Below, one piece after another: positions 1 to 12,251 of a DNA stretch of 64,000 nucleotides. The number at the start of each line of letters is the position of its first letter. Positions within the stretch are counted from its first letter, which is position 1. Source of the stretch: Solen grandis (lineage: Eukaryota > Mollusca > Bivalvia > Adapedonta > Solenidae); the NCBI GenBank assembly GCA_021229015.1, contig CM037783.1, forward strand, positions 28,280,605 through 28,344,604, in the 5' to 3' direction. The translations under genes and the position numbers were made by a program. The notes beneath the pieces were generated by a model. That model did no database searches, had not been told where the DNA came from, and was given only the letters and a program-made list of their open reading frames with translations.

Positions 1-984
1 GATGGTAATTAAAAGTTCTTTCTCTTATTGTTCAAACAAAGAATTCATGATCATTTTTTTACAAAACTGGTATAGTCGACTACATGACTCAAGTAGGGCA
101 TTATTTTATAGAAATATTGCTGATTTTGAATTCCAGACACATCTTAAATAAATCTAAAAATAGAATTAACCTATCCCGCATGCGCGTTTCATCTTATAGA
201 TTATATATTGAAACAGGTATATGGAGCAGGCCTATCGCTCTGCCTATACGATTATGTACTTTTTGAAAAACAGATTAGAAGATGAATTTCACTTTGTTCT
301 TGAATTTAAAATGTATAGAAATTTGAGAAAACAATCTTACTCTTCATAATACCATATTAGATCAAACATATTCAAACTGGCCGAGTTATTCATGTCAACT
401 AACACACAGATTATATGAAAACTGAGAAAATAGAAATACTCTCCTGTATCATCGATAATCTTTATCTGTTCATAGATATGTTAATTAATTAGTTAAAATG
501 TATATTCATTTTCATCGGAGAAAGACTTAATGCTGTCCAAGAACATATGAAAGTAATATGATATGGCTTATCAGGACTGATCTGCAGGTTGTGGGGATAC
601 TAAATTGATCTTGCTGTGAGAAGAGTTTGCATAGTTTCATGTTAAGTAAACAGTTGGTGCTTGTAACTGTATATTCTTTGATTGCCAATTTTACGACTGC
701 ACATTTTTCTGACAAATGTTCATAAAATGTTCATGTTAAAACCAAGAATAATCAATGGCTGTAATAAAAAAAAAATGAAATATGCCCACCCATCATAGAC
801 CTTCTCTTTTTCAGAGTCCTACTAAATGATTTCAAAATAATGAAGACACATACACAGAACTTTCTATCCGCGATGATTTGACCATTTTGAGAAAAAAGAA
901 TGTGCTTCATTTATGTATCAACTAACTAAATACAGTGGTTGTTAACTTTGACGTAGTTATACCGCCATTACATATTAAAGTGCT
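1..984. other. AT-rich stretch, no gene seen
   Basis: No exon, RNA gene or recognisable repeat could be supported here. Open frames are short and lack splice context. Base composition is AT-rich like the rest of the intergenic DNA. Confidence 0.5.
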
Positions 985-1195
985 GATAATTTTGGTGATA
1001 TTTAAGTGTGTTACCACACTGCAGTATCACGAGTTCGACAATTTTGCATGATGTCACAATGTTCTGACACCGGGCAAACCAGACTTGCTGAGCGCCAAGA
1101 AAGGGAGCTTTACTAGTATCATATTTTGCGACTTCAGTATGTCGGACCAAAACTTCTTGATTCCGGGATGGACGCTCTAACCAGTCGTTTACATG
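985..1195 (-). repeat. SINE family 2 copy, diverged
   Basis: Read on the minus strand, a head like a tRNA (a 'ctggttagagcgtcc' A-box-like stretch at the high-coordinate end) is followed by a body shared with copies at 22.7, 27.1 and 34.2 kb. Shared marks are the 'gctgagcgc' and 'accacactgc' segments. The copy is well diverged. Assignment rests on similarity to the better copy at 34205-34455. Confidence 0.5.
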
Positions 1196-1889
1196 GACTT
1201 GTGATTATATGTTCAAAGTGTCTTGTAATGTGAGTTTTTACATTTCCAAGGGCAGATAACTCAGTATTATCGGCTAGCAACACCTCACTTTTTTCAATTG
1301 ATATTTGGTTCTTATTCCCTGATATAGTATAAACGTAGTAATTTATGCAACAGATTTTATAGTATAGTCGCAAACGCAAATATATAGAAATTTTTTTTTT
1401 TCAAGAAAAACACAGTATGTCTATTTGCTGAAACATTGTGAAAAATCAATTGAATAAAGTTGTTTCAAACTTTGCATTATGACTAAGAATGAAATAACAA
1501 AATAAATAAAAAAAGAAGCGTTGTTTCCCCCATATTTTATCCCATAAATTTGTTTCCTGTGTGATTCTCTTTGATCATGCCAAGTTTAAAAAAATATGTT
1601 CGCTCTTTTTGATTTTTCTTCTTTGGCTATATAGCAAAATACCGCTATTGTGAAATATACCTTTAATATAAAATTAAAGTTGGATAATAACATGCTTGTT
1701 TGTTTATTTTCTTTTTTTTTTCGTTTAACATTTCAAAATACATGTATATTGAGTGTTGTGTTGCAATTGCAAGATTATAAAATCATTTGAATGCAACACC
1801 AAATAAGATAGATATTACTGTTGCAAAATAATTTTCTAAACAAAAATGATTTAAAGGCAATACAAAATAAGACCTATTTATGCATCACT
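1196..1889. other. No feature recognised; possible upstream part of the BEL/Pao element
   Basis: AT-rich DNA with T-runs. It lies immediately upstream of the BEL/Pao remains, so a decayed LTR or leader could be here, but I could not recognise matching LTR ends or a tRNA primer site. Confidence 0.3.
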
Positions 1890-2335
1890 TTCAGGCGTTC
1901 AATGTGCATCTATTTACAGTCGCAGCTTATAGATGAAGCTGATAGAATTATTGGAGTGTTTACGCTATCCAACTCTAATCAACAATTGACAAGTTTGAAA
2001 AAAAATGTCAAAATCATTCATGCGTATATGCAAGCTTTGATACAGTTACCCCACCTCAAAACGACGTTACTAGAATTCGGGAATTTTACGACAGAATGGA
2101 AAGATAAATCAGGGGTCTCGAATCACTCGGTCAAAATGAAGTCTGCTCGTGCCGATCAATTTTGCACCAGGTGAGATCCGTAAGTATTTAGCGCGAGGAA
2201 AAAGGGATGGTAACTCGGTTCTTTCAGGGTTATGTCAAACCATACTACAAGAGATCCGAGTCTTGGAGACGGGGAGCCAGTCAAACACACCATTAGAAAG
2301 TATGTACCAACCAAAAGTTTATTTCTGACAATCGT
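1890..2335 (+). pseudogene. BEL/Pao gag remnant (DUF1759-like)
   Basis: The frame opening near 1890 contains DEADRIIGVFTLSNSN, followed by an 'IHAYMQALIQLPHLKT' helix. This is the layout of the DUF1759 gag domain of Pao elements, where a conserved helix ends in a loop before the 'RGLESLG' region. That region is still readable about 2085-2140, but in a shifted frame. Several indels split the domain. The copy is non-functional. Confidence 0.7.
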
Positions 2336-2479
2336 AAAGAAGCAAAATCATTCAAGTGCCCGACATGCTTCCCAGAACTCTGCTTAGCCAAACAGTGAAA
2401 AAAAAAGAAGAAAATATCATGCGAAGATTTAGCCCAACTGCACTTATCAAACAAAGTTACTAATTACACTATAGTGAAC

Positions 2480-2615
2480 CAAAACGAATTGTGCCACAAT
2501 TGCTTAGGAAAGCATATAGTTTTAAAGTGTGGGTCAAACCGTCGGTGTACACATTGATCGAGAAAACACCATTCTCGTATTTGCAGCAACCAGCAGTCAG
2601 CAGATGAAACTGCAA
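2480..2615 (+). pseudogene. BEL/Pao zinc-knuckle remnant
   Basis: One frame reads ELCHNCLGKH, then C-x3-RCTH, then KHHSRIC. This is the pair of closely spaced Cys/His knuckles that follows gag in BEL/Pao polyproteins. A stop falls where the second knuckle's cysteine would be expected. Confidence 0.65.
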
Positions 2616-2689
2616 CATCATTACAATCTACACCATTGGTTTCAATGCTAAAAGATCCCATGCTTTATGTGTTAACAAAACCACGGCCG

Positions 2690-3075
2690 CACGTCCTCTT
2701 GAAAACTACCGTAGCACCGGTAAGTTCACAAACCGTATGTTTGATGAAGGTGCACAGGGATCGTTTGCATCAGATAAGCTTCCCTAAAGACTGAATCTTG
2801 TCCGAACTGGTACAGATGTTGTGAACTTAGCAATTTTCGGTAATAATTCCAGGGAGGCCCGACACTTGGAAACGCTAACGTGTACGTTGTTGCACAAACT
2901 AGAGCGAAAATAACCGTGGAAGTGATGATTGTGCCATTGATAGCTATATCACTCAGTAGAGAATATAACAGATCAGCCAACGATTTGCCCAATTTGTGGG
3001 GGTTAAAAAGGCCCATTGACGATGAAACATTCGAGTCTTCATTGCTGATAGGTGCTGACTTTTACTGGTAATTTG
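2690..3075 (+). pseudogene. BEL/Pao aspartic protease remnant
   Basis: The segment begins with 'LLKTTVAPV', which normally leads into the DxGxQ catalytic strand. The equivalent 'DEGAQGSFASDKL' is readable at about 2735-2780 in another frame. It ends with 'DETFESSLLIGADFYW' at 3020-3070, the characteristic C-terminal motif of the Pao protease domain. Frameshifts separate these parts. The first residue after the catalytic Asp is Glu instead of the usual Ser/Thr, so activity is not expected. Confidence 0.75.
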
Positions 3076-3239
3076 TACAAGACAGAGTAGTGAGAGGAAA
3101 TGGTCCAACAGCTTTGCAATCCAAACTGGAATATTTGTTAGGTCCATTGTCAAACAACACGTACCGTCAATAGAACCATGTGAAGATGATTGTAACCACG
3201 AACATACGGAGCAACCGTAATCTTAAGAGATTCTGGAGC

Positions 3240-3570
3240 TTTGCGAGTCCTGGCATATCGGACCAGAATGAATGTGTCATGAAATCCATAGGACACCTCT
3301 AAACATTTCAAAAAGATGCATTTGTCAGTAAGGTATTTATCGGACCAGACTGACAAAAATACATAGGAGACGTTCAAACATACCAAGATGAATGCATTTG
3401 AGAGTATGAGAATTTCAGGCCAGACTGACTGTATCAAGGAATCAAAGGAGACCTCTAAACAGTCCAAGATAAATTCATTTGAGAGAATTGGTATATCTGA
3501 CCAGACTGACTGTGTCAAAAAATCCATAAGAGACCTTCAACATATGAAGATGAATGCATTCAGTTTGAAA
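3240..3570 (+). repeat. ~95-bp degenerate tandem repeat inside the BEL/Pao pol linker
   Basis: Three to four units share 'gaccagactgac', 'catagga(g)ac(c)tc' and 'aagatgaatgcattt'. Between the protease and RT of this family a unique linker is expected, so this looks like a local expansion within the element. In the last unit the frame stays open (ISDQTDCVKKS ... MNAF). Confidence 0.6.
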
Positions 3571-3689
3571 ATGGAAAGTACATCGAAAAATTACCATGGA
3601 ACAGTTTTCACGCTATGCTACCTAGCAATAACTATGCCACGAAGAAAGGACTGAAAGCACCACATGATGTCAAGAAACTGAAATTCCGA

Positions 3690-4440
3690 TGAAGTACGGC
3701 AACACAATTAGAGAACAGAAGACGCGAGTCCTCATCAAGAAAGTGCCAGATCCTACCGCAGTTGAAAACAACACCCTGGTGAAATACATACCTCTTCACG
3801 CTGTGTGCAAGGATATCGCTACAACACATGTCCGCATCGTCTATGACTGTAGTTGTCGTTAATCACAGCAAATGTCGAGTTTGAATGATTGTCTTCAGTC
3901 AACGCCACCAGAAATCAACTATTTGACATAATTGCTTATGCGCTTCTGTTTCCATAAAGTTTCAACAGACATAGAAAAGGTTTTTGTAAAAGTGGGGACT
4001 GGATGAACAAGATAGAGATTGTACGCGCTTCTTGTGGCTTAGTGACGCAGCGGATCTCAGTAGCCTGTTAGTGACGTACCGTTTTAATGCGGGATTGTTT
4101 GCTCACTCTTCATCCTCAGTGCCACGCTACTGAAGCATATCAACAACAACAAGCACCTGCCGTCTGCCGATATCTTTGAACAAAAGTTGAATGCAAACAA
4201 TATTTTGTATAACTTTGACCAGGTGTCCAACTTACAACAACACTTCCAGGAGTCGCGTGACATGTTTGCAAGCGCGGGGTTTAATCTAAGATTATGGGTG
4301 TCTATCAGCGATGCTTTGAAAACGGCGTTTTTCACTCCGACACAACCGCTAAAATTCTCGGTTTGAGATGGGATATATTTGCAGACAATTTGTCATTTAC
4401 AAAACAAACATATTTCTCCGAAAAATGGGCCAAACGTTTC
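3690..4440 (+). pseudogene. BEL/Pao reverse transcriptase remnant
   Basis: Readable landmarks are 'KYIPLHAV', 'HVRIVYDCS', 'SLNDCLQSTPPEINYL', 'VSTDIEKVF' (catalytic Asp region with Lys-Val where the family has Lys-Ala), 'FNLRLW' and 'LGLRWD'. These are RT fingers, palm and thumb landmarks of Pao elements, in order. The YxDD box could not be found and probably fell in the damaged stretch near 4080-4160. Stops occur after 'DCSCR' and elsewhere. Confidence 0.8.
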
Positions 4441-4779
4441 ATTTAGCTAAAATATTCAAGAATCTTTTATCCACTCGGTCAGTTGAGTTTCGTCACTGTA
4501 CGCGCCAAACCCATGATTCAAGATCATGACTGGGACCTGCCCCTTTGCCCTTGAAACAAAACATGTATCGATATCCTTGCAGACGACTTGTCCACAGCGA
4601 CAGAAATCACGCTTCCGAGAACTTATTTCCCTATCTTCGGATCCCACAATTCCGCTGACAGCAAACTATATATTTTGTAGATACTTGTACAAAATCATAA
4701 GCTGCAGTGTTGTAATTGACCAATGGAGATAACTTTTCACTGGTTAAAGCGAAAAACTGAAGCAGATTACACAGCCCCA

Positions 4780-5050
4780 ACTTAAACGAATGGAGGCATT
4801 ATTAGGTGCTAGACTCGGACAGCATGCGAAAAAAGCCTGATTATTAATAATGTGACATACTGGTCAGAAAGCCAAATCGTTCTACATAAATCTTCAAATT
4901 AAAACTGCAGAGATCTGTACCTAACCGTGTTCAAGAAATCCGTGAAATCACTAGTGACAAGAAAAGAAAGACGGTAGACAATTCTGCAGATCTTTTCACA
5001 AGGGGAATAAACACGACGCAACTTAATGATTCTCAGTTTTGGTTGAACGT
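4780..5050 (+). pseudogene. BEL/Pao RNase H remnant
   Basis: 'LKRMEALLGARLGQHAKKA' is followed by a 'YWSESQIVLH' box and then 'NSADLFTRGI' and 'SQFWLNVQSGW'. This is the RNase H region of BEL/Pao elements, whose end is marked by a conserved A-D-x-x-T-R-G motif. At least two frameshifts separate the boxes. Confidence 0.75.
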
Positions 5051-5179
5051 CCAAAGTGGTTGGCAGCAGAATCTCAGTGGTCAGTATGGAATGTCACAAC
5101 ACCAGTGAACAGACTACATGCAGAGGAGAGTAGAGAACATGCAACTGATTCCGCTTCTAGTACACCTACTTCCGGGTTA

Positions 5180-5330
5180 AACACTTCTAGTACTAAGCCT
5201 CAACAGTACGCGTCAAGTATTTTACATATCATGGACAGATTTGGGACATACAAGAAGCTAATATGGATTATAGCATTTGTGCAAATGCACAAATACACAA
5301 TGATGTAACGCCACGATCCCGGTGGAGACT
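5180..5330 (+). pseudogene. Start of BEL/Pao integrase region, truncated
   Basis: 'DRFGTYKKLIWIIAFVQ' matches the helix (R-[FY]-S/T-x2-KLx-R-x-x-A-x-V) that precedes the zinc-binding part of the integrase in BEL/Pao. No HHCC or DDE core follows. The element appears cut or decayed beyond recognition after about 5330. Confidence 0.55.
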
Positions 5331-5544
5331 AGCAAAAAATCGAATGGGAAAAAAGTGTCTCAAACAGATCTATAGCAATACTCTACCAGCTGAAAGTATT
5401 CGAGAAACAGTGATAACTTGTAACACTGATCGCGTGTGTTTTATGGACTTAAAGAAAATATACGTATTAGGTATCATTAGCATTTCGACAGTTCATCATC
5501 ATAATTATTTTAGAGTGACACACGTAATTATAAAAAAATAAATT

Positions 5545-7160
5545 GATTTCAATGCTCAATGCGACCATTTGATTAATTTTCATGAGTGTATTATGTTTCA
5601 GGGATCAAAGTTAAACATATGCAATGGACACTTTTGGCCGCCCCAAACATGTCGAGAACACCATTGACGCTGCGTTATTGTGCTTGACGTTCACGGAAGC
5701 TTTTGCACCATGACGTCACTGTCTCAATGGAGTATCAATTTGCATTGTATACGAACGAACTAACGAACAGGGATATCGGCAAGTAACAAACTAGAGCCTT
5801 CTTAGCCATAATATGAGCGGACATGAAATGAACCCTGTTGCAAAATTAGGTGTCACTTATTTACATTCTACTGGGTATACCTGTTATGACTGATATTGGA
5901 TTAAGCCTATATTTTAATAATTATCAAACATAACCTATAAATTAAGCAATAAATCAAACACTGCATTTATCGAATTGCGGGGAAAAATATATATACGTTC
6001 GCAGAAAAAAATATAAAAAGAAAAAATAGGTTTTGTACGAACAATACTGCAATACTAAATAAGACATATTTATGTGGCGTATATATAAAATATATATATC
6101 ACCACATATATTGGTTTGATATTTGCGCCACGATATTTGTTGTTAATTATGAATTGTATAATTATTAAACTAACTACATGTATATGTTTTGGATAATTTT
6201 AATGCTCCGCTTACTGAGAATTTAAATGCTATTTATTTATTTATTTATTTATCGTTTATTGTATATACTGCCGCCATCCTATGTTACGACATGGATCTTA
6301 TGACCTTCTGGTTTGCTTCAAATAGAATTTTGAAACTTAACAAATGCGTTAGAATTTCACAAACAAACCCATAGACTTTCTTCAAAATCATGCAAAAAGA
6401 AGCTGGTCTGAAATCGACGATTATAGCATACACGAATATTTGTACCCGGTTCGCATACATTGATCAGTGAATATCCGATTTCTCGGATACTAGTGAAAGC
6501 CCTATTATGAAATGTATTGATTTTTTACCAAAACGTTGGCTAAAAAAATAAATTATATAGAAACAAGACTCAACATGAATAAAACAAGTTATATTTTGTT
6601 CTCTTTATAAATACTTACTTTTAGCTAAAATGTGTATTTTTCAACAATGTCTATTTAGTTTGTATTTAAAATATTTCATGTGATCATGTGTCTTAAAAAC
6701 AGAAACGTTTTGTGGATTTTCGTAAAAAAAATGTAAACAAGAGCCAGTCAGAAAAGTCATCATGCTCGATACTTTGACAAGTAGAAATTAACATTCCTGA
6801 AAGCTGAAGGATAGAGAAATCAAGTTTGGTAAAGATGAGTTGTAATATGTTTGAGCTGGAGAGCAGACAGTTTAACTGGGTCTTTGAGTAAATGTTATCT
6901 AGGAACTTAAATCCAAAGCAACACAAATACTCTTCAGAAGTAATTTCACTGTATTCGAATGTATAAGCTAAAAGAAACCCAAATAACTGTCAAACACAAA
7001 GCCAATACAAACGTACTATACATATGAATGATAAATTATAATGAAAGTCATGATTAAATTACATTGAGTCAAGATCAATAACAATGAATGAGATGTTTAT
7101 TTTTCAGGATAGCTACTGGTACTCTGAAATAAATTCTAAAAAAATTTCAACAATGCTTTT
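5545..7160. other. AT-rich intergenic DNA, no gene seen
   Basis: Contains a short ATTT microsatellite (about 6230-6255), a TATATA tract near 6080-6100 and poly-A/T runs. No exon with splice context and no recognisable transposon end was found. Confidence 0.5.
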
Positions 7161-7162
7161 AT

Positions 7163-8200
7163 CAAGAGCGGTCTGTAAGACAGCGCACTGAACAATTCTT
7201 TTGCCACTGAAGTTAAAGATTACTGGATTAAATCAACAACCATAGCTGCTAACAAAGACATAGTAATAATATTAAATTACAAGCGTAACTTTTACCTGTT
7301 CCTTGTACGGGGGACCTCTCCAATGTTGGAGGGCAAGGGAAGATATTACTGAGCATAACTTTAATTTAATTTAATTTAAATTTAATTTCATTGCTTAATT
7401 CAGTAGATCGGAGTGTAAGGAAGATATTTTAAAAGTTTAACTGTATCTAATACACTACATGCAATGGTTCTAAGATACAGCTTTGATAGTACCTGCATGC
7501 AAAAACACAATTGGAAATTTCTAAGTCAAAAAGTCACTTATTTGCATAAAATTCGGTCATTTAACTTAATTTATGATTGCAGAGATATAGACCTGCTAGT
7601 ATGTTGCATACAAAAATTAAATAAAAAATTCTATGTCTAAAAAGGGGACATTATTTGTAACAAGGGCTGTCCTTAAAACAGCATGCTCGACTATTCTATC
7701 GCTTTTCAATAACATATAATTTTTGCAATTTAAGGCAAAACATTAATCTCTGTATTATCATAATGAACCCAAGAGCAATAGTAATGTTTTACAATATATC
7801 AAAGGGTTCATAAAAAACGACTAATCGAGTCGGAAAAGAGGAATAATTATGTCAAAATCCAAGGCAGAGTTATGTATTCTTGCCATGTACAAACAGATGT
7901 GATATTCATAAACAGGTATTCAAAGTTTTAAAGCAATATTTCAAAAGGTTTAGTCAAAAATAAGGTGGTGGGAAGACCTTAACCGAGATTCTAAATAAAA
8001 AGGGGGCATAACTATGTTAAAATTCATGACAGGGTTATGTACCCTTGCCTGACCCCCAATACAGGTATGAATTTTCCTATTGGAATTATGATTGACATCC
8101 GTTGAAAGAAATTGTAGATTATTACAATTAATTAACACATCTTTAACATTTTTCTATTGAAAAAGGGCCATAAAGCAAAGATATTTGGAAGAGGTATGTC
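7163..8200 (-). mobile_element. Degenerate D/E-family HINE-like fragments
   Basis: Two family 3' ends appear in reverse orientation. One is a 'ggtctgtaagaca' hairpin-like segment at about 7165-7185. The other is 'acaagggctgtccttaaaacagc' at about 7661-7683, followed by 'gctcgactatt', the inverted subterminal repeat of family D/E. Between and beyond them are core-type segments such as 'aaaaagggg(g)cata' and 'ttatgtaccctt'. The pieces are broken and probably represent more than one insertion. Confidence 0.55.
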
Positions 8201-8552
8201 AATCTGAAACTAAATCAGCCAACACGCACCCCATCAAAAAAAAAAAAAAAGAAAGAAAAGAAAAAAAATAAGATTGTCAAACTAACTAAGAAAAGGTCAT
8301 GACTTTTAGGGTACATTCTCCTGCATGACATTTTTTTTTTCATATCCTTTTGCCTTCCCTTCAATAAAATATGTATGTCAGGTTCATCTAGAGACAATTT
8401 TTGGTGGATTGACCTTGTGTAACATAACGCATGTCCCGAGTTACTCGAGTTGCACATAAACTTGACAGTGTATCTATCAGGAGGCAAAGGGATAAGTTTC
8501 AAATCACATCTGCGTTTGGACATGCTTTTTAGCGTTCAAAGCCCACTATATC

Positions 8553-8681
8553 TTATAGCTTGTTATATGTTGCTTCCAGGTGTTTTCTGAAGTATTCTGA
8601 ATTATCGTTTCTTTCAAATTTTCTTTTCTTTTCCCCCAGAACTGCTTTAATGTCCCTTTCTTCCCTGGTTGGAGCAAAGGT
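8553..8681 (-). CDS. Possible isolated terminal exon
   Basis: On the minus strand a strong acceptor-like tract (ccttttttttatttaag) ends at 8682. It opens into 42 codons beginning TFAPTREERDIKAVL and ending at TAA 8555-8553. The peptide is charged (K/R/E-rich) and looks coding, but a second frame is also open across most of it and I do not recognise the family. It lies downstream of the minus-strand RRM gene at 17.5-27.8 kb and could be a 3' exon of that gene. Joining it to the exon ending at 17483 would require the other frame or a missing intermediate exon. Confidence 0.2.
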   Translation of the reverse strand, partial: TFAPTREERDIKAVLGEKKRKFERNDNSEYFRKHLEATYNKL

Positions 8682-8699
8682 CTTAAATAAAAAAAAGGT

Positions 8700-10460
8700 T
8701 TATATTTAACTATTTCTAAATTATGTTTCTATGGTACTTGTTGATTGTAGGGTTTTGGAAAATCGGAAGTTTTAATCAGTCTGAACCTGACCAGATATCT
8801 TCATATATTTATTCAGCTTATTGCATAATTGTGATATTCAAATAAGTGATTATGCATTTAAATGCACTAAGTTTTAAGTTTCAGATTAAGAATATAGTGT
8901 AAGAATGATATGATAATAAAACTGGCAAAAATAATAGGCTTTTCCAGTTGTATTTGTTTTTATGATTAAATATCATTACATTATATATTATGGATGCTTT
9001 TCCCCCTTTTTTTCTACAAATTTAACCTTTTAAAATGAAGAACTGCATGTAAATATACCAAGTTTACCTGAGGAAACTTAAATTCTATAGCAAAGTAAAT
9101 TAACCATAAGAAGTGTAACTAGAAAGAACGTGATTAATTAATTAATCTATTTTTAACTAACATCTCCAGTTTCAGATGACTGTGTTTAACATTTATGAGC
9201 CCACCAAAATCATTGTAAAATAATATATGGAGACCAGTACACAGTAAATGATAAAGGCAGGTGACCTTGCTTCACATTAAAGCACTCGTACTTTGAAAGC
9301 GTATGGGATGCCTACTTTTCCAGTTATAACGCAAAATATCTGAACACCTGACACATGCGTTATTTCTCCAAAACATATCCAGACCTGTACATATTGTACT
9401 GACCAGGAGTGGAAATGTTGTTAGACGCGGGCGATAAGCTTATGTTTAGTGTAGATCTTAGGTGACATTGGTCCCAACAACATGTTTTTTTGGTACTATT
9501 TGTCACGCCTATATCCGTAAGGGATAGTGACAAACCGAAAGTAGAACGATACCCCCCCCCCCAAAAAAAAAAAAAAAAAAAAAAAAACGGGTATCGGTAC
9601 ACAAATGTTGACTGGGTGGCATATATTTTGAGACCAACATGAAAGTTTTATATTTCTCCTCATATAATCTGTACCAGATATGTGGTGTAAACACCCGACG
9701 TCGTTTGTTCAATGTCAGAATTTCCGTCGGTGCTTAGGTGTTTAGACAATTTTGTACACTTTGCTTATAGACCTTAAGTCTAGACTTCGTCCATGTTGAT
9801 TGTAGATCTCTGTGTTATCAATGTTGGTAGATAGTGAGTATCTATGCGTTGTCGGTTGTTAGTGATGAGCGTCTAGACTGTAGGTTTATAAATTTAAGTA
9901 AAGCGCTTAGCTTAGCGTAACTCTAAATGACGAGATTTTTTTTAGCGCTATTATTATTTAATTCAAATTATTTGAATGATTAACAACTGACGAGAAATTA
10001 CGGTTAAATGCGATCTTCATTGCATGAGCATGTATCAAGAATAAGTAAATCTCATAAATAATTATATAAAGTGCTAGTGCGTCAGACGTGACCAGTTGCT
10101 TGCTCTTATGTTAGATCTACTCAGAAATGTTTTGTTTACTAAATAAGAATGCGATTTAAAGTAAATTTGTTTTAAATAAACAAATTCTGCCTGTAATTTG
10201 TATTTTACCCATTTCTAAACGTTAGTTCTAAAACCTTTTGGAATTCGAAAGCAGCCGGGCAGATTTTCAGAAGACAGAAAGTTCATTTTAAGTAAAGTTC
10301 TGCCAATTTCAAATGTCTCGGGTGGAAAAGTTGCAACTGTTACAGATGCTGAAGCGCTCTTACTTTTATACTGATTGGACGCTGGCGAAGCTGCTGGCTT
10401 GCTTTCAGCCAATCAGAAGGGCCCTTTTGAATCCAGCAATGCCGGAAGCTTCAAGTGTGT
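8700..10460. other. Intergenic DNA with a C/A homopolymer, no gene seen
   Basis: The only clear structure is a run of C followed by a run of A at 9552-9587, prone to slippage. The open frames crossing it on the minus strand are artefacts of that run. Confidence 0.5.
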
Positions 10461-10466
10461 ACTTTT

Positions 10467-10700
10467 GACTTGACTATTTTAGTTTACCGTCGCTTCGACA
10501 GTATTTCAGTCATATAGCGACGTCTAGCTAATTACAGGTGGAGGAAGACCCCAAATGCACGGAGGCATCCGGGTAGAACCACCGACCTACCGCAAGCCAG
10601 CTTGAAGGCTTCATCACATGAAAATCCGAATGACCCCTGCCGGGATTCGAACCCAAGCGGTGAAGGGCTGAGTGTGTGTTAAAGTCAACCACTTTTGTTA
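10467..10700 (-). repeat. SINE family 1 copy (tRNA-derived)
   Basis: Read on the minus strand this is a SINE with a B-box-like 'gggttcgaatcccgg' (complement around 10641-10655), then the conserved 'ggtaggtcggtggttctac' body, then a tail ending in 'gacggtaaac' near 10480. The A-box end at about 10690 is degraded relative to the 23104-23340 copy. It shares more than 200 bp with copies at 17.7, 22.5 and 23.1 kb. Confidence 0.8.
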
Positions 10701-10719
10701 GTGCCAGCATTCATGTAAT

Positions 10720-11590
10720 CTTACAATAATTTCATGAAAACAAATAAACATAATTGTGTAGGTAACGAGCCATATATCTTATTACATGAGTCATACTCAA
10801 AGCAAAAGCCCATAGAATATCTTTTCATTAGACATTTAGAAATATAATTTTAAACTACCCTTGAGTTCAGCCAGCCTTCCACCAAATTAGATAATAAATT
10901 GTGCTGGACAGGATCAACAATATCAAATATATATATATCTCTGTTACAAAGTAAATAACATATATCTACATTTAACTTAGACATAAGTTATCCATATACA
11001 AAATGTATAACTTTTACAATGAGTATTTACCCTTAAGAAAGCAAAAATACAAAATTCTGAAATGAGTGCGCTATAACCACAATTTGCAAATGGCGGCTGC
11101 TGTCAGAATGAAAGAAGTGCACCAGCAAATGCTGCCGATTAAAATCATGGCCTTTTTATTACAACATATAAAATAAACATTAAGCTTTTTTTATATTAAA
11201 ACATATTTTATTGTCAAAATGTTTACACGTACACACACATCATCAACATGCTTATAAATATACCAATGACAAATGGGTCTAGCCACAAGTTCTCTCAACC
11301 TAGGTTAAGGCCATTCCCAAACAACATGAATATATTTGCAAAGAGGCTGGTCATAATTAATGTCAAATAAATATGTCATGAAAAATATGAAAATTTCTGC
11401 ATTAAATCAAAATGAAAATATAATAACTATTTAATTGAGCTATACATTATTTTATGTCTATATGTGCTTTAAAGTGAAAAGCTAATTTTAAAAAAGGAAA
11501 AGAGAGAGAAATAATAAACAAATACATCAGAAACAATAGACATATGTTGGTAACCGGGATAAACGTTGGTTATTTAGGTTTTTGATAATA
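10720..11590. other. AT-rich stretch, mostly featureless
   Basis: Apart from the short ORF at 11090, nothing coding is seen. A T-run at about 11186-11193 could mark the poly-A tail of the minus-strand non-LTR element, in which case the low-coordinate end of that element extends to about 11183. Confidence 0.35.
11090..11176 (+). CDS. Short ORF starting in a YY1-like ATGGCGGC context
   Basis: A 28-codon frame begins ATGGCGGCTGCTGTC (peptide MAAAVRMKEVHQQMLPIK...) and stops at 11174. The start sits in 'gcaaATGGCGGC', which fits both a good initiation context and a YY1 element as found at some TATA-less first exons. No donor site or supporting exon was recognised, so it may be a chance ORF or a relic of a captured first exon. 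Confidence 0.2.
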   Translation: MAAAVRMKEVHQQMLPIKIMAFLLQHIK

Positions 11591-11604
11591 ACATTTACGA
11601 ATAA

Positions 11605-12251
11605 TCAAGTAGAAAAACGTTTTTTTTCTCTATAAAGGACTGGACACATAAGAAAATAAAACTTATTATCTTCTAAAGTTAAAGATTCAATACCATAAAG
11701 TAGTTTTGAAACACTAAGTGGATGAAATCGTAGTGTTTTTCGAAAGAAAGTGATTCTACTATTGTCATATAACTTGCATCTGAAAAAGTAATAGTCTGTA
11801 GATTCATTTTCATCACCACACAAACACATAGGTCCATCTGTTATATGATTTTGAAATAGGTCATGTTTAAGTTCACTACAATTGTTTCTCAATCTTGTAT
11901 GGATAACCGAAAGTCTACGGTTGCCAACAGTATAATATTTAGGAACCTGATGTGCTGGAAACATTTTATTTATATTTGTTTTAAATGTCAATAAGGATTG
12001 TGTCTCTTCCACAATGTAATTAAGGAAGGTGTTACAGAATTTGCAAATATTGCAGTGCAAATCGGAATAGAGCTTATATTTTGAGGATTCCTTAAATGAT
12101 ATACTGTTCGATTTTCAAAGGAGACAGGTAAAATATCATTAAGGTAGTTTGGAGTTAGGCCATTTTTTATCTTAAATGTTAAACTTAATTTCTGATACTT
12201 CCTCCTATCGGATAAAGACAACCAACCTATTTCTTTATAGAGATTAGACAA
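11605..12251 (-). pseudogene. Non-LTR retrotransposon C-terminal region, frameshifted
   Basis: Two overlapping frames (12251 down to 11988, then 12060 down to 11605) together cover the region after the RT thumb. The first carries 'RRKYQKLSLTFKIKNGLTPNYL', a common motif after RT in these elements. The second carries 'RLRNNCSELKHDLFQNHI' and the 'CLCGDENESTDYYFFRC' Cys/His cluster. The overlap shows a single frameshift. Confidence 0.7.

Larger units (their letters stand above)
1890..5330 (+). mobile_element. Decayed BEL/Pao LTR retrotransposon
   Basis: Pieces of a BEL/Pao gag-pol appear in family order on the plus strand: gag helix domain, CCHC-type knuckles, aspartic protease ending in LIGADFYW, reverse transcriptase, RNase H, and the start of the integrase region. 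Every segment carries stop codons or frameshifts, so this is a dead copy. No LTR pair was recognised. The integrase core and 3' LTR are absent or beyond recognition. The family call rests on several independent hallmarks (the LIGAD-YW protease end, the LGLRWD linker, the 'ADLFTRGI' RNase H end) and is firm. Confidence 0.85.

Noticed and set aside
9360..9712. Minus-strand frames with poly-Phe and poly-Gly
   Set aside because: They are produced by the C/A homopolymer at 9552-9587.
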